DNA of 64,000 bases, taken from contig NZ_CP007597.1 of NCBI RefSeq assembly GCF_000661955.1, positions 4,549,228-4,613,227 on the forward strand. Reading direction: 5' to 3'. Below are positions 1 through 7,691 of this stretch, one piece after another (within the stretch, counting starts at the first letter, position 1; each line of letters starts with the position of its first letter). Below the pieces are notes generated by a model, which had not been told where the DNA came from, made no database searches, and saw nothing but the letters and a program-made list of their open reading frames with translations. Origin of the DNA: Stenotrophomonas rhizophila. GTDB lineage: Bacteria > Pseudomonadota > Gammaproteobacteria > Xanthomonadales > Xanthomonadaceae. The translations under genes and the position numbers were made by a program.

Positions 1-38
1 AGCATCATCTCCGCATGGCATAGACGCAGAATTTTCAT
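1..38 (-). CDS. Start of a gene cut by the window edge, probably ABC transporter permease
   Basis: Only the first 12 complete codons are inside the window (MKILRLCHAEMM, then a partial codon). The ATG overlaps the stop codon of the upstream ABC ATPase gene in an ATGA arrangement, as is typical of translationally coupled ATPase/permease pairs. A membrane-spanning ABC-2-type permease is therefore the most likely product, but this rests on context alone; the visible residues are too few to identify a family. Confidence 0.4.
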   Translation of the reverse strand, partial: MKILRLCHAEMM

Positions 39-925
39 GCGATCTCCTCGCCTTCGCCAACCGGCGAGTCCACGGACGCATCCAGCGTCCTCGCCACTGC
101 AGTGATGCTGGCGTGGCGCAGGTCTGGATAGATCCGAGCCAGCGCCTGCAGCTGGCTCAGCTGCCCAGCAAACGTATCCTCTCGGACCAGCGTAGCCGTG
201 ACGGAAGTTGGTAGCGGGTAGGTGGCCTCAACCGCAAGGCGGAACCGTTCGACCGCAGTCGCAGCCGTGGTACCGGTGCGTTCAAACGCCCAGCGTCCGG
301 CCTGCATACCGACCACGCGTTCGGCGGTGGCGGCAACAAAGCCGGCGTCGTGGGAAATGGTGATCATGCTGGCGCCGCGCCGCTGCTCGTTCTTCAACAG
401 CGTCTCCAGCGCAAGAGTGCCTTCAACGTCCAACCCCAACGTGGGTTCGTCCAGCATGATCAGATCGGGGCGATGTGCTAGCGCACACAACAAAGCCGCA
501 CGCTGGCGATTTCCGGTGGACAGCCGGCGTACCGGTCGCTGCAGAGCGCCCAGGCCGAGTTGGTCAGCCACCGCCTGCATGTAAGGTCGGTCCACGCGCT
601 TGCCTCGCAGCCGGCACGCGTAATCGCAGTTCTCCTGGATACTCAGCCGATCGTACAGATTGGCCCGCCCTTCCAACACAATGCCAGTGCGATCCAAGCC
701 GCGCCGCCCCGCCTCCGTCAATGGCTGCCCCAACAGCCGCACCCGCCCCGCGGTGGGCTCGATCAAGCCGACGATGGATTTGAACAGGGTGGATTTGCCC
801 GAGCCGTTGGGTCCTACGATGGCCACCGACTGGCTCTGCCGCACGGTCAGCGATACCCCTGCCAAGGCAGAAGGATGGCCTGGAAAATCCTTGTGCAGAT
901 CTTCAACCCAGACAGCTTCATCCAT
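35..925 (-). CDS. ABC transporter ATP-binding protein of the peptide cassette 2
   Basis: A 296-residue ATPase, single nucleotide-binding domain. Walker A is GPNGSGKST at residues 38-46, the signature is the unusual LSTGN (135-139) in place of LSGGQ, and Walker B ends in LDEP (158-161), with the H-loop histidine in the ISHD stretch. About 80 residues follow the ATPase core, an extension not needed for ATP hydrolysis. The start at 925 has a good AAGGA sequence and lies 36 bases after the cupin-like gene. By family it powers a membrane permease, presumably the gene starting at 38. Its place at the end of the peptide cassette suggests export of, or self-protection against, the peptide product; that role is inferred. 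Confidence 0.88.
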   Translation of the reverse strand: MDEAVWVEDLHKDFPGHPSALAGVSLTVRQSQSVAIVGPNGSGKSTLFKSIVGLIEPTAGRVRLLGQPLTEAGRRGLDRTGIVLEGRANLYDRLSIQENCDYACRLRGKRVDRPYMQAVADQLGLGALQRPVRRLSTGNRQRAALLCALAHRPDLIMLDEPTLGLDVEGTLALETLLKNEQRRGASMITISHDAGFVAATAERVVGMQAGRWAFERTGTTAATAVERFRLAVEATYPLPTSVTATLVREDTFAGQLSQLQALARIYPDLRHASITAVARTLDASVDSPVGEGEEIA

Positions 926-961
926 GGAGACGTCCTTTGCGCTGGCACGCGGAGATCAACA

Positions 962-1771
962 TCATGCGGTATCCAGCGGTCGAGCTTGCAGCTCCCGGAT
1001 GAACTCGTCGGCAATACGCTGTGCATTGAGATCGCCAGTGGAGGCGACGAAATCTTGCAGTTTCGCCGCCACATCCGGCACACCCATGTCGTATGCCAGC
1101 CGGCTGATCACTGTCGGTGTGTGGAACATCAGGTTCTCACGAATGACCGCGCGGGTGGTTTCTGGTGACAGGTCCATGTCGAATGAGTACTGCCGATTCA
1201 TCTGCATCTTCGGCACGACGACATTGATGGAGATGGAGAAATCCTCGGAAGGAAATTGCACGTGGATATCCTTGCTGTCCCTGTAGAACATCACCCGTCC
1301 ACGCGACAGGCGCGTGCGTTCAAGAAAGCGAACATCAACTATTTCACCCACATCTCCCACAACCTGGTCGTGGTCGTATTCGTACAAGACAGTTTCGTAG
1401 CCCGGCCCTTCGTAGCCCAGCGTCAGCAGACCGAAGTTGTGATCATGGGGATCCTCATAGAAGAAGATCTCCTCACCTGTGCGCCCTTCCGGCGGTGTCC
1501 ATATTGCTGCACGGATGAAGTAGTGTTCAGTGCGATGCAGCATGAACACTTGAGGGGTGTACGGATTCATGGCTTTGAACGCTGCAGGGTTGGCCAGTTG
1601 CTGCAGTAGTGTCTCGGACAGGAACGTGCGGTTGTTGTAGAGCCTGCGCAGCATCATGGCTGCGGAATCGAGATCATCCGTCAGAACGCGACCACCCTGT
1701 GCATCGAGAAAGACGATCAGCTCGCCCAGCGAGATCGACGCATCCGTTTCCAAGTCCCAGGTAATTGCCAT
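962..1771 (-). CDS. Cupin-like protein A with HDHNF motif, putative peptide-modifying enzyme
   Basis: 269 residues. The start at 1771 is chosen because an AGGGAG sequence precedes it and the upstream HEAT gene ends 12 bases before; a longer frame runs into that gene and is unlikely. A paralogue lies at 6858-7691. The two share HDHNF (109-113 here), GPGY (122-125), GE (142-143), a DIH histidine at 170 and an SISIN asparagine at 183. The distance from the second motif histidine to the DIH histidine is 59 residues in both. This His-x-His ... His pattern, with a Gly/Pro-rich link, resembles a metal-binding cupin fold such as non-heme iron oxygenases. I do not recognise a named family. Position beside a precursor-like peptide suggests post-translational modification; this is inference. 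Confidence 0.75.
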   Translation of the reverse strand: MAITWDLETDASISLGELIVFLDAQGGRVLTDDLDSAAMMLRRLYNNRTFLSETLLQQLANPAAFKAMNPYTPQVFMLHRTEHYFIRAAIWTPPEGRTGEEIFFYEDPHDHNFGLLTLGYEGPGYETVLYEYDHDQVVGDVGEIVDVRFLERTRLSRGRVMFYRDSKDIHVQFPSEDFSISINVVVPKMQMNRQYSFDMDLSPETTRAVIRENLMFHTPTVISRLAYDMGVPDVAAKLQDFVASTGDLNAQRIADEFIRELQARPLDTA

Positions 1772-1782
1772 TTCCGTGCTCC

Positions 1783-2700
1783 CTAAATGTGGCCGTGCTG
1801 GCGTAGATTCTGGAGGGTAATATCCGCCGCAGCGCGAACCTGGGGGTGCTGGTCCGAACCGGCTCGCATGAGCACGTCCGCGCCACGTCGCAGGTCCATG
1901 CAAAGCAGTGTCTGCACCGCCTTCCACCGAACGAAATGGAAGCGGCTGGAGTCATAGGTCTGCTCCAGCATGTCCAGTGATCCATTTGCCGGAAAGCGCT
2001 TGAAGATGTCCATGACAAACTCCATGCGACTCGCATGGAAGTTCGCCGACGACACACCACTCCGCTGCAGAGTTTCGCGGTCATAGTGATGAATCAGATC
2101 GGAATGCTCGTTGATCACCAACTGGAGCAGCCAGATGGTGCCGGTGACCGATATCGTATCGAAAGCGTCCTTGCCACTGCGCACGGTCATAACGTCACCG
2201 TGGGCGTATCGGACAGAACCAAGGTCTTCCAAGCGATCACCTGCCGAATCTTGCAGAACCTGCAGGTGCCGAAGCTCCATCGCACCATCGCCAAGAAAGA
2301 GAAAGGTGGCGTCATTAGGCGAAAGGTTCAGCTTTGATCGCGTGAACTGGTGGCCACCGCGGACGGTCACACTGCTGTGCGCAACATCCATCTCAGGCAC
2401 CTTGGCCATCAGAACGGTCTTGACCTCATCGCGGAAGACTTCAATTTGGTCTTCAGCTTGATAGGCAGCCTTGCCGATCAGCGAAGCGTGGTCGAAACTG
2501 CCCAGCAGCAGAGCGGCCAACCCTTGGAACTCACCCTCGGCAGCGGCTGCCCTGAGCAGCGGGGTGTAGTCATCGATGCAGTTGGATCGCGAGTCCAGCA
2601 ACCCAAGTATGTTGACCAGGCCGGAGGCGCGCGTGCCGACATCCAGACCGGCGAGCGTGCGTCCCGTGTAGTCCTTCGGCGACTGCTTGAAAGTACTCAT
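1783..2700 (-). CDS. HEAT-repeat protein A with central beta-rich (cupin-like) region
   Basis: 305 residues, start supported by AAGGAAG eight bases before the ATG. The last ~55 residues are helical HEAT-like repeats (HFVRWKAVQTLL and a second repeat ending the protein) and match the C-terminus of the protein at 7682-8515 (HFIRWKAAEALL). The middle, roughly residues 110-230, is rich in short beta strands with scattered His and resembles a cupin-like fold, but no clear metal motif is visible. It is followed after 12 bases by the cupin-like gene. HEAT domains usually bind proteins or peptides, so a role as peptide carrier or partner of the cupin-like enzyme is plausible but inferred. No named family recognised. 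Confidence 0.72.
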   Translation of the reverse strand: MSTFKQSPKDYTGRTLAGLDVGTRASGLVNILGLLDSRSNCIDDYTPLLRAAAAEGEFQGLAALLLGSFDHASLIGKAAYQAEDQIEVFRDEVKTVLMAKVPEMDVAHSSVTVRGGHQFTRSKLNLSPNDATFLFLGDGAMELRHLQVLQDSAGDRLEDLGSVRYAHGDVMTVRSGKDAFDTISVTGTIWLLQLVINEHSDLIHHYDRETLQRSGVSSANFHASRMEFVMDIFKRFPANGSLDMLEQTYDSSRFHFVRWKAVQTLLCMDLRRGADVLMRAGSDQHPQVRAAADITLQNLRQHGHI

Positions 2701-2725
2701 GTGTCTTCCTTGATACCCTGGAGAA

Positions 2726-2755
2726 GGCCGCCCGCCCTTGCGCGGGAGGACGGCC
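2726..2755. promoter_or_regulatory. Hairpin between peptide gene A and its HEAT gene
   Basis: A G+C-rich imperfect inverted repeat (GGCCG ... CGGCC at the ends, with further pairing inside) lies in the 61-base gap after the small gene. No T-run follows on the minus strand. It could be a partial terminator or an RNA-stabilising stem that keeps the peptide message more abundant than the downstream genes, a common arrangement in peptide operons. Confidence 0.45.
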
Positions 2756-2761
2756 GTCGGC

Positions 2762-2902
2762 TTACTTCAGCACTTCGGTGATGAGCTTCACCGCACCGCG
2801 GATAGCAGCGCAGCGCCAGCCGCCAATGTTCCCACCATCACAACTCAGGCCTACCGGCGTTTCCAGATTGGAGATCAGGGCTTCGAGGTTTCCGTTCTTC
2901 AT
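2762..2902 (-). CDS. Small peptide A, candidate precursor peptide (46 aa)
   Basis: Codes for 46 residues. The start is the MKNGNLEALISNLE Met: it has AAGGAAAG just upstream, and the longer frame (to 2962) lacks such a site. The N-terminal part is Asn/Leu/Glu rich and probably helical, leader-like. The C-terminal part holds two cysteines (21 and 31) around a Gly-rich stretch with GGNIGGW, and ends in an amphipathic helix-like tail. The gene sits between exporter genes and putative modification enzymes, transcribed in the same direction. A ribosomally made, modified and exported peptide is the simplest reading. No similarity to a named class (lanthipeptide, lasso, proteusin) was recognised, and no matching synthetase is nearby. 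Confidence 0.62.
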   Translation of the reverse strand: MKNGNLEALISNLETPVGLSCDGGNIGGWRCAAIRGAVKLITEVLK

Positions 2903-2953
2903 GTTCTTTCCTTGCGTTGGTAGATTGACATCGGTTTGGTATCCCTTCCAACA

Positions 2954-2975
2954 CGCATGCACTCCATTGCATGCG
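2954..2975. promoter_or_regulatory. 7-bp inverted repeat upstream of peptide gene A
   Basis: CGCATGC and GCATGCG face each other across 8 bases, about 50 bases before the start of the small peptide gene. It could be an operator or a weak stem. The 126-base gap between the MacB-type permease gene and the peptide gene is the largest inside the cluster apart from the upstream leader, so a separate promoter for the second cassette may lie here, though none is clear. Confidence 0.35.
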
Positions 2976-3028
2976 AAACCACTGTAGTCACCGCCGTGGT
3001 AGTGGCGGGACGGTTTGAGGCAGTGTGG

Positions 3029-4258
3029 TCACTCGTAACGCAGTGCCTCTATCGGGTCCAAGCGTGCCGCCTTGGCAGCCGGGATCAGGCCAAATATCAC
3101 CCCGACCAATCCCGAGAAGGCCACCGACAGCAACGCTGTCCACCAAGGCACTACAGCCGCTGGTAGGCCGGGTATTAGCGAAGACGCCAGCAAGCCGCCG
3201 GCGTACCCGATCGCAACGCCGATCAGCCCCCCCAGCGCACTCAACAGCACGGCCTCGCCCAAGAATTGCAGCAGGATCGAGCGTGATGAAGCGCCCAGCG
3301 CTTTGCAGATGCCGATCTCGCGTGTGCGCTCGGTAACCGAGACCAACATGATGTTCATGATGCCGATCCCACCGACCACTAGAGAGATCCCAACCACCCC
3401 GACAAACACCGTAGTCACCAGGTTGATTACGGTTTGAAGCGAGTCACCCAGCTGGTCGGCTGTCTCCACCTTGAAGTCGTCCGGAGCGCTCGCAGCAAGC
3501 CGGCGTGACTGTCGCAGAACCTGCTCGACCCGGTCCCGGAGAAACTCCAGATTGCTTCTGTCGCGCGCCTGCAGGTCGATTCGCAGGTCGACCTGAGCGG
3601 GATCTGAAACCAGCGCCAGGCCGGTTGCGAACGGCATTAGCACGAAGTCGTCCTGGCTGAAGCCAAACACTTCGCCACGTTCCTCCATGATGCCGACAAC
3701 CTTGAACCACTCCGACCCAATGCGAATGTACTGACCCAACGGATTGGCGGGCAGGTTGAGATTCTCCCGCAGTGTTTCGCCCAGCACACAGACGCGGCGG
3801 CGCGAGTCATTGTCCGCTTCGGTGATGAACCTGCCGATGCGCGGGTAGACCTGTCGTGAGTGCTGATACGAAGGCGAGCTTGCAATCACCCGGGTGAAGG
3901 CCTCCACTCTTCCCGCACTGACGTTGCCGCCATGGTCACCTAGCACATCGAGAGTTGGCGACAGCTCTGCCAGATGCTGCACGCTGTCATGTAGACGCTG
4001 ATAGTCGCTGATCGCGATGCGGCTGCGCCGCCCCTGCAATTGGTCTTCGAACGAGGTCTCGGCACGCACGCTTAGATTGTTGGCACCAAGACCGGCGAAC
4101 TGTTCGGTGATCGAGGCAGACATGCCCTGGAATATGGAAACCACCGCAATGACCGAGGCCACACCGATGACAATGCCCAGCACAGTTAGCAGGCTGCGTA
4201 GGGTATGCGCTCGGATGCTGTTGAATGCAGCTTCCATGGTCAGCAGAACGTCAGTCAT
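3029..4258 (-). CDS. MacB-type ABC transporter permease (FtsX family)
   Basis: 409 residues with the FtsX/MacB layout: one membrane segment near residues 20-45 (LLTVLGIVIGVASVIAVV), a large periplasmic domain of about 220 residues, then three membrane segments in the C-terminal third, with a TERTREIG motif between the second and third (the coupling helix of this family). The gene overlaps the ATPase gene by 8 bases. MacB-type systems do not move substrate through the membrane like a classic pump; they drive periplasmic export of peptides or toxins through an outer-membrane channel. Here ATPase and permease are separate proteins. No outer-membrane TolC partner is in the cluster. Confidence 0.9.
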   Translation of the reverse strand: MTDVLLTMEAAFNSIRAHTLRSLLTVLGIVIGVASVIAVVSIFQGMSASITEQFAGLGANNLSVRAETSFEDQLQGRRSRIAISDYQRLHDSVQHLAELSPTLDVLGDHGGNVSAGRVEAFTRVIASSPSYQHSRQVYPRIGRFITEADNDSRRRVCVLGETLRENLNLPANPLGQYIRIGSEWFKVVGIMEERGEVFGFSQDDFVLMPFATGLALVSDPAQVDLRIDLQARDRSNLEFLRDRVEQVLRQSRRLAASAPDDFKVETADQLGDSLQTVINLVTTVFVGVVGISLVVGGIGIMNIMLVSVTERTREIGICKALGASSRSILLQFLGEAVLLSALGGLIGVAIGYAGGLLASSLIPGLPAAVVPWWTALLSVAFSGLVGVIFGLIPAAKAARLDPIEALRYE

Positions 4259-4949
4259 GGACCGGATTCAATCGGTCGCTGCTGATGCGCCCGTCCTCTA
4301 TGCGGATCACACGGCGGCAGCGTTCCGCGATGTCCGGCTCGTGGGTGATCATCACGATGGTGCTGCCTTCGATCCAGAGCGAGTCAAAGAGATTCATGAT
4401 GTCGGCGGTCGTCGCCGAGTCCAGATTGCCGGTCGGCTCATCGGCGAGCAAAATCGATGGCTCGCCGCACAGTGCACGGGCGATGGCAACGCGCTGCCGC
4501 TGCCCGCCTGACAGCTGGTTAGGCAGGTGCGTGGCCCGGTCGGCTAGGCCAACCCGCGCCAGTGCAGCAAATGCACGGTGCCGTCGCTCGCTGCGGCTCA
4601 TCCTGCGGTAACGAAGCGGGTGAGCAACATTGTTCAACGCCGACTCACGCGGCATCAGGTTGAAACTCTGGAAGACGAAGCCGATGCTTTGGTTTCGCAC
4701 CAGCGCTAGGGTCTGCTCGTCCATGCGGGATACATCCTGATCTCCGAGCAGGTACTGCCCTTCGGTCGGGCGGTCCAGGCAACCAAGGATGTTCATCAAC
4801 GTTGACTTGCCAGAGCCCGACGGGCCGGTGATGGCAACGTACTCGTTCTCGCGGATCTGGATATCGATGCCACGTAGCACGTGCAGGTCTTCGCCCGCCA
4901 TGGCGTAACGTTTGTGCAGGGATTTCACATTGAGCATGGGAGTCATCAC
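4251..4949 (-). CDS. MacB-type ABC transporter ATP-binding subunit
   Basis: 232 residues, LolD/MacB-like ATPase. Walker A GPSGSGKST (42-50), Q-loop FVFQSFNL near 91-98, signature LSGGQ (146-150) and Walker B LLADEPTGNLD (from 167) are all intact. The ATG overlaps the stop of the membrane-fusion gene (ATGA), and the stop overlaps the permease start. By family it pairs with the FtsX-like permease next to it and energises a periplasm-spanning exporter with the MacA-like subunit. Confidence 0.93.
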   Translation of the reverse strand: MMTPMLNVKSLHKRYAMAGEDLHVLRGIDIQIRENEYVAITGPSGSGKSTLMNILGCLDRPTEGQYLLGDQDVSRMDEQTLALVRNQSIGFVFQSFNLMPRESALNNVAHPLRYRRMSRSERRHRAFAALARVGLADRATHLPNQLSGGQRQRVAIARALCGEPSILLADEPTGNLDSATTADIMNLFDSLWIEGSTIVMITHEPDIAERCRRVIRIEDGRISSDRLNPVHD

Positions 4950-6163
4950 GGCCCTACCGGGCCGACCAGAACCGCATTCACGGACTGGTTGTCACGGAGG
5001 TGGCGCATGACCTTGGCCGGGCCGACAACAACACGGTCTCCGGGGGTTAGCCCGGACACGATCTCGACATAGGTATCGTCAGACATGCCGGACTCCACGT
5101 AGCGTCGGAGCACCGCGCCGCCTAGTTCCACCAGCACGTACTGCCGACGGTGCGTGCGATTTTCCTTACGCGAAGAAGGATCTACTTCCTCGAGCGTCTC
5201 GGTCATTACCGCCTGCACCGGTACGGCAACGGGCTCGCGGCCTTCGTCGACAAATATCTCGGCGCGGCAGCTCATGCCGGTCCGCAACGTAGCGTGATCG
5301 CCATCCTGCAACGCAATTTCCACTTCGTAACTGCGTTCGGTGCTGCTGGTATCCATTCCATTGCGCGGCGGTGCCAGTGCAATGCGATGAACCCGCCCGG
5401 TAATGGACTTATCCGCAGCGGAGCCTGCGAACACCATGGCGCTTTGGCCCGCCTGCAGCCGCGCCACGTCCATTTCGTCCACCTTGATCTTGGCTGTCAT
5501 CGTTGAGACATCGGCGATGGTCATCAGGCTCGACCCAGCAATGCCGGTGGAGCTCGGCACGGCGGTTTCACCGACCTTTAATGCGATGGCGGTGACCACG
5601 CCGCTGATCGGTGCACGGATATGGGTCTTGGACAGGATTTCACGGACCTGCGCCAACGCGGCCCTAGACTGACGCAGCTCCTCGCGGCTCGCTGCCAGCT
5701 GCAGGCGTGCCAGTTCGGCTTCATGTTGCACATGTTCGTCACTGGCCACATCTACTAGGCGCTCTGCAACCAGCTCGGCGCTGCGGCGGGCCTGTTGCTG
5801 GCGCAACTTCAACATGGCCGCCTGGCGCTCAATGTCGACCTCTTTCTGGCGCACCATTGACTCGCGCTGATCTACTTCCGCCTTCTGGGTTTCTTGATCG
5901 AGCACCATGACCAGTTGTCCCTGCTGGACTGCGTCGCCCTCATTGACCATGACCTCGCGCACCCGGCCTATCACTTCCGGCGACAACGCTGCTGTGTCCT
6001 GGAAATCAAATGTGCCCGAACCCAGCACCGTGGCACGCAGCGCACGCTTTTCGACAATCTCCAGTTCCACCTCTGGTGACGTGCCGCGCGCGTTCAATGC
6101 CAGCGCCAGACTGCCCGCTGCGACCGCCAGCACCACACCTGCTATGACCAAGCGTCTGTTCAT
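4946..6163 (-). CDS. MacA-like periplasmic adaptor (membrane fusion protein)
   Basis: 405 residues from the ATG at 6163, which overlaps the YIP1-family stop (ATGA). An N-terminal membrane anchor (residues 4-24) is followed by the first half of a lipoyl domain (VNEGDAVQQGQ, about 73-83), a long coiled-coil hairpin (about 95-175), the second lipoyl half (HIRAPISGVV), and beta-barrel and membrane-proximal domains. It would link the MacB-like complex to an outer-membrane TolC-type channel. Its place between a membrane protein and the ATPase gene makes it part of the cassette 1 exporter. Confidence 0.92.
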   Translation of the reverse strand: MNRRLVIAGVVLAVAAGSLALALNARGTSPEVELEIVEKRALRATVLGSGTFDFQDTAALSPEVIGRVREVMVNEGDAVQQGQLVMVLDQETQKAEVDQRESMVRQKEVDIERQAAMLKLRQQQARRSAELVAERLVDVASDEHVQHEAELARLQLAASREELRQSRAALAQVREILSKTHIRAPISGVVTAIALKVGETAVPSSTGIAGSSLMTIADVSTMTAKIKVDEMDVARLQAGQSAMVFAGSAADKSITGRVHRIALAPPRNGMDTSSTERSYEVEIALQDGDHATLRTGMSCRAEIFVDEGREPVAVPVQAVMTETLEEVDPSSRKENRTHRRQYVLVELGGAVLRRYVESGMSDDTYVEIVSGLTPGDRVVVGPAKVMRHLRDNQSVNAVLVGPVGP

Positions 6164-6861
6164 GCGCCTGCATCTACCACGATGACCAGTGCCCAGGTGC
6201 CGTAGATGAGCAGCGGCGGCAGGCCGGCGATAAGTGCGGCGCGGACGGTGCCAATCTTCATCCATCGGGAAACGCCGACGGTGAACAGCGCCAGCGTCCA
6301 TAGTGACTGCACACCAATAGCCCCAGTCAGCGAGAGCCAAGGACTGTCGGCGGCGATATGCAGCAGCTGCGACAGCGATAGCGGATTGGCCGACTCCGGA
6401 AGTATCTGTTGATTGGCTCCGAAGGTCAGCCGCACTGCCATCAGCAGCAGCGCGCAGGTCTCGGGCACCGTCAGCCAAGCGGCAAATACCAGCCACGACG
6501 GGCCGGTGTGCGTGACGCGCAACGTACGCCCCACCAAGTGCAGGTAACCGGCAGTCAGCAGCATGACCATCGCGCCCACGATCAGCGAAGAGCCGATTGT
6601 CACCAAGGCCAGCAGGCCGGGACCCATGATGTCGCGGGCCAACGCCAGCTCGCGCCCCTGCAGCTCGCTGGTTCCGACCAGCAGTCGATCCTGCAGCCAG
6701 ACGATGTCGATCCTGCTGTAATAGAGCGACCAAGCAGCCACCGTCGCAATGGCCAGCAGCACTAGCGGCAATATCCACTGTCCGCACTGATTGACATCAT
6801 CCCAGGCATCCTGCGGCGAGACGATCACGTCGCCCAGTACTTTCATCGTGGCCCTTGTCAT
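6160..6861 (-). CDS. YIP1-family integral membrane protein
   Basis: 233 residues with about five hydrophobic segments (about 28-45, 80-108, 120-140, 172-192 and 205-228). The N-terminus (VLGDVIVSPQDAWDDV) fits the start of the bacterial YIP1 domain, where a short cytoplasmic segment precedes the first membrane helix. The start overlaps the stop of the cupin-like gene and the end overlaps the MacA-like start, so it is coupled to both. Its role is unknown; within an exporter operon it could assist export or give immunity. Confidence 0.75.
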   Translation of the reverse strand: MTRATMKVLGDVIVSPQDAWDDVNQCGQWILPLVLLAIATVAAWSLYYSRIDIVWLQDRLLVGTSELQGRELALARDIMGPGLLALVTIGSSLIVGAMVMLLTAGYLHLVGRTLRVTHTGPSWLVFAAWLTVPETCALLLMAVRLTFGANQQILPESANPLSLSQLLHIAADSPWLSLTGAIGVQSLWTLALFTVGVSRWMKIGTVRAALIAGLPPLLIYGTWALVIVVDAGA

Positions 6862-7691
6862 AATTTTGGTTCTCCAGACGTATCGTGCTTCCGCGCGTCG
6901 TCGGCTCTTTGTTTTTTTCTGGCCTGCACCTGCAGCTCACGCTCATGGGTCATTTTCTGGAAAGCGTCGGTCACGCCGGCATCACCGAGCTCACTGACCA
7001 GCACTTCCATATTGCGTGCCCGTGGGAACAGGTCCTCGATGCTGGCGATGCGCCCGGTGTGGACGTCGAACAGATACTGCTCGGAGATAGGGCTGACTTC
7101 GGGAATGAAGTTCAAAGAAACGGACAGCGACTCCGGTGCCAGCTGCGTATGGATGTCGACACTCTTGCGGAATAGCAGCATGGTGCCTGGCGCAAGGCGC
7201 TGACGCCCGTGGGCGGTCAGCAGCACCTTTTCGCCGATGCTACCGGTGACGCCAGTGTTGTCGTACGTCCACAGATCAGTCTGATAGCCGGGGCCATGCA
7301 GCCCGATGGTGAGAAAGTCGAAGTTGTGGTCGTGTGCGTACCGATCGCCGTACACATAGAACTTATTGAAGTTCTGCAGGTCCAGGCGCGCAAGCTCATC
7401 GTTTGCTGAAGGCCACAGATTCACCCGCAGATAGAACCCGCGTCGGCGAGCCAGAATGAGGGTCTGCCCGCTGTAACGGTTGTCCTGCTGAAAAAGCGCC
7501 AGGTCGTCGTTCAGTTGCTCTTTCAGGAATCTGGAGACCAAGTTCTGGGTATTGTGCAACGCGTAAAGCCGCTCCCAGAGTTCAGGCCATTGTCCAATGT
7601 TTTGTAGCCGCTGCGGATCCTGCGCATCTACCCAGTTGCAGAAGCTGTCCAGGCTCATGACTTCCTTGGTGCTGACGTTGATCAGTGGCAT
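6858..7691 (-). CDS. Cupin-like protein B with HDHNF motif, putative peptide-modifying enzyme
   Basis: 277 residues. The start at 7691 overlaps the upstream HEAT gene by 10 bases; the frame continues further upstream but only inside that gene. Shared with the paralogue at 962-1771: HDHNF (120-124), GPGY (133-136), GE (153-154), PGT before a DIH histidine at 181 and an SVSLN asparagine at 194. The H122-H181 and H181-N194 distances are identical to the paralogue. This fits a single metal-binding cupin barrel. The last ~45 residues are charged and probably helical (EREL...KKQRADDARKHD), absent from the paralogue. Likely a non-heme metal enzyme acting on the peptide product of its own cassette; substrate and reaction are not known. 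Confidence 0.75.
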   Translation of the reverse strand: MPLINVSTKEVMSLDSFCNWVDAQDPQRLQNIGQWPELWERLYALHNTQNLVSRFLKEQLNDDLALFQQDNRYSGQTLILARRRGFYLRVNLWPSANDELARLDLQNFNKFYVYGDRYAHDHNFDFLTIGLHGPGYQTDLWTYDNTGVTGSIGEKVLLTAHGRQRLAPGTMLLFRKSVDIHTQLAPESLSVSLNFIPEVSPISEQYLFDVHTGRIASIEDLFPRARNMEVLVSELGDAGVTDAFQKMTHERELQVQARKKQRADDARKHDTSGEPKL

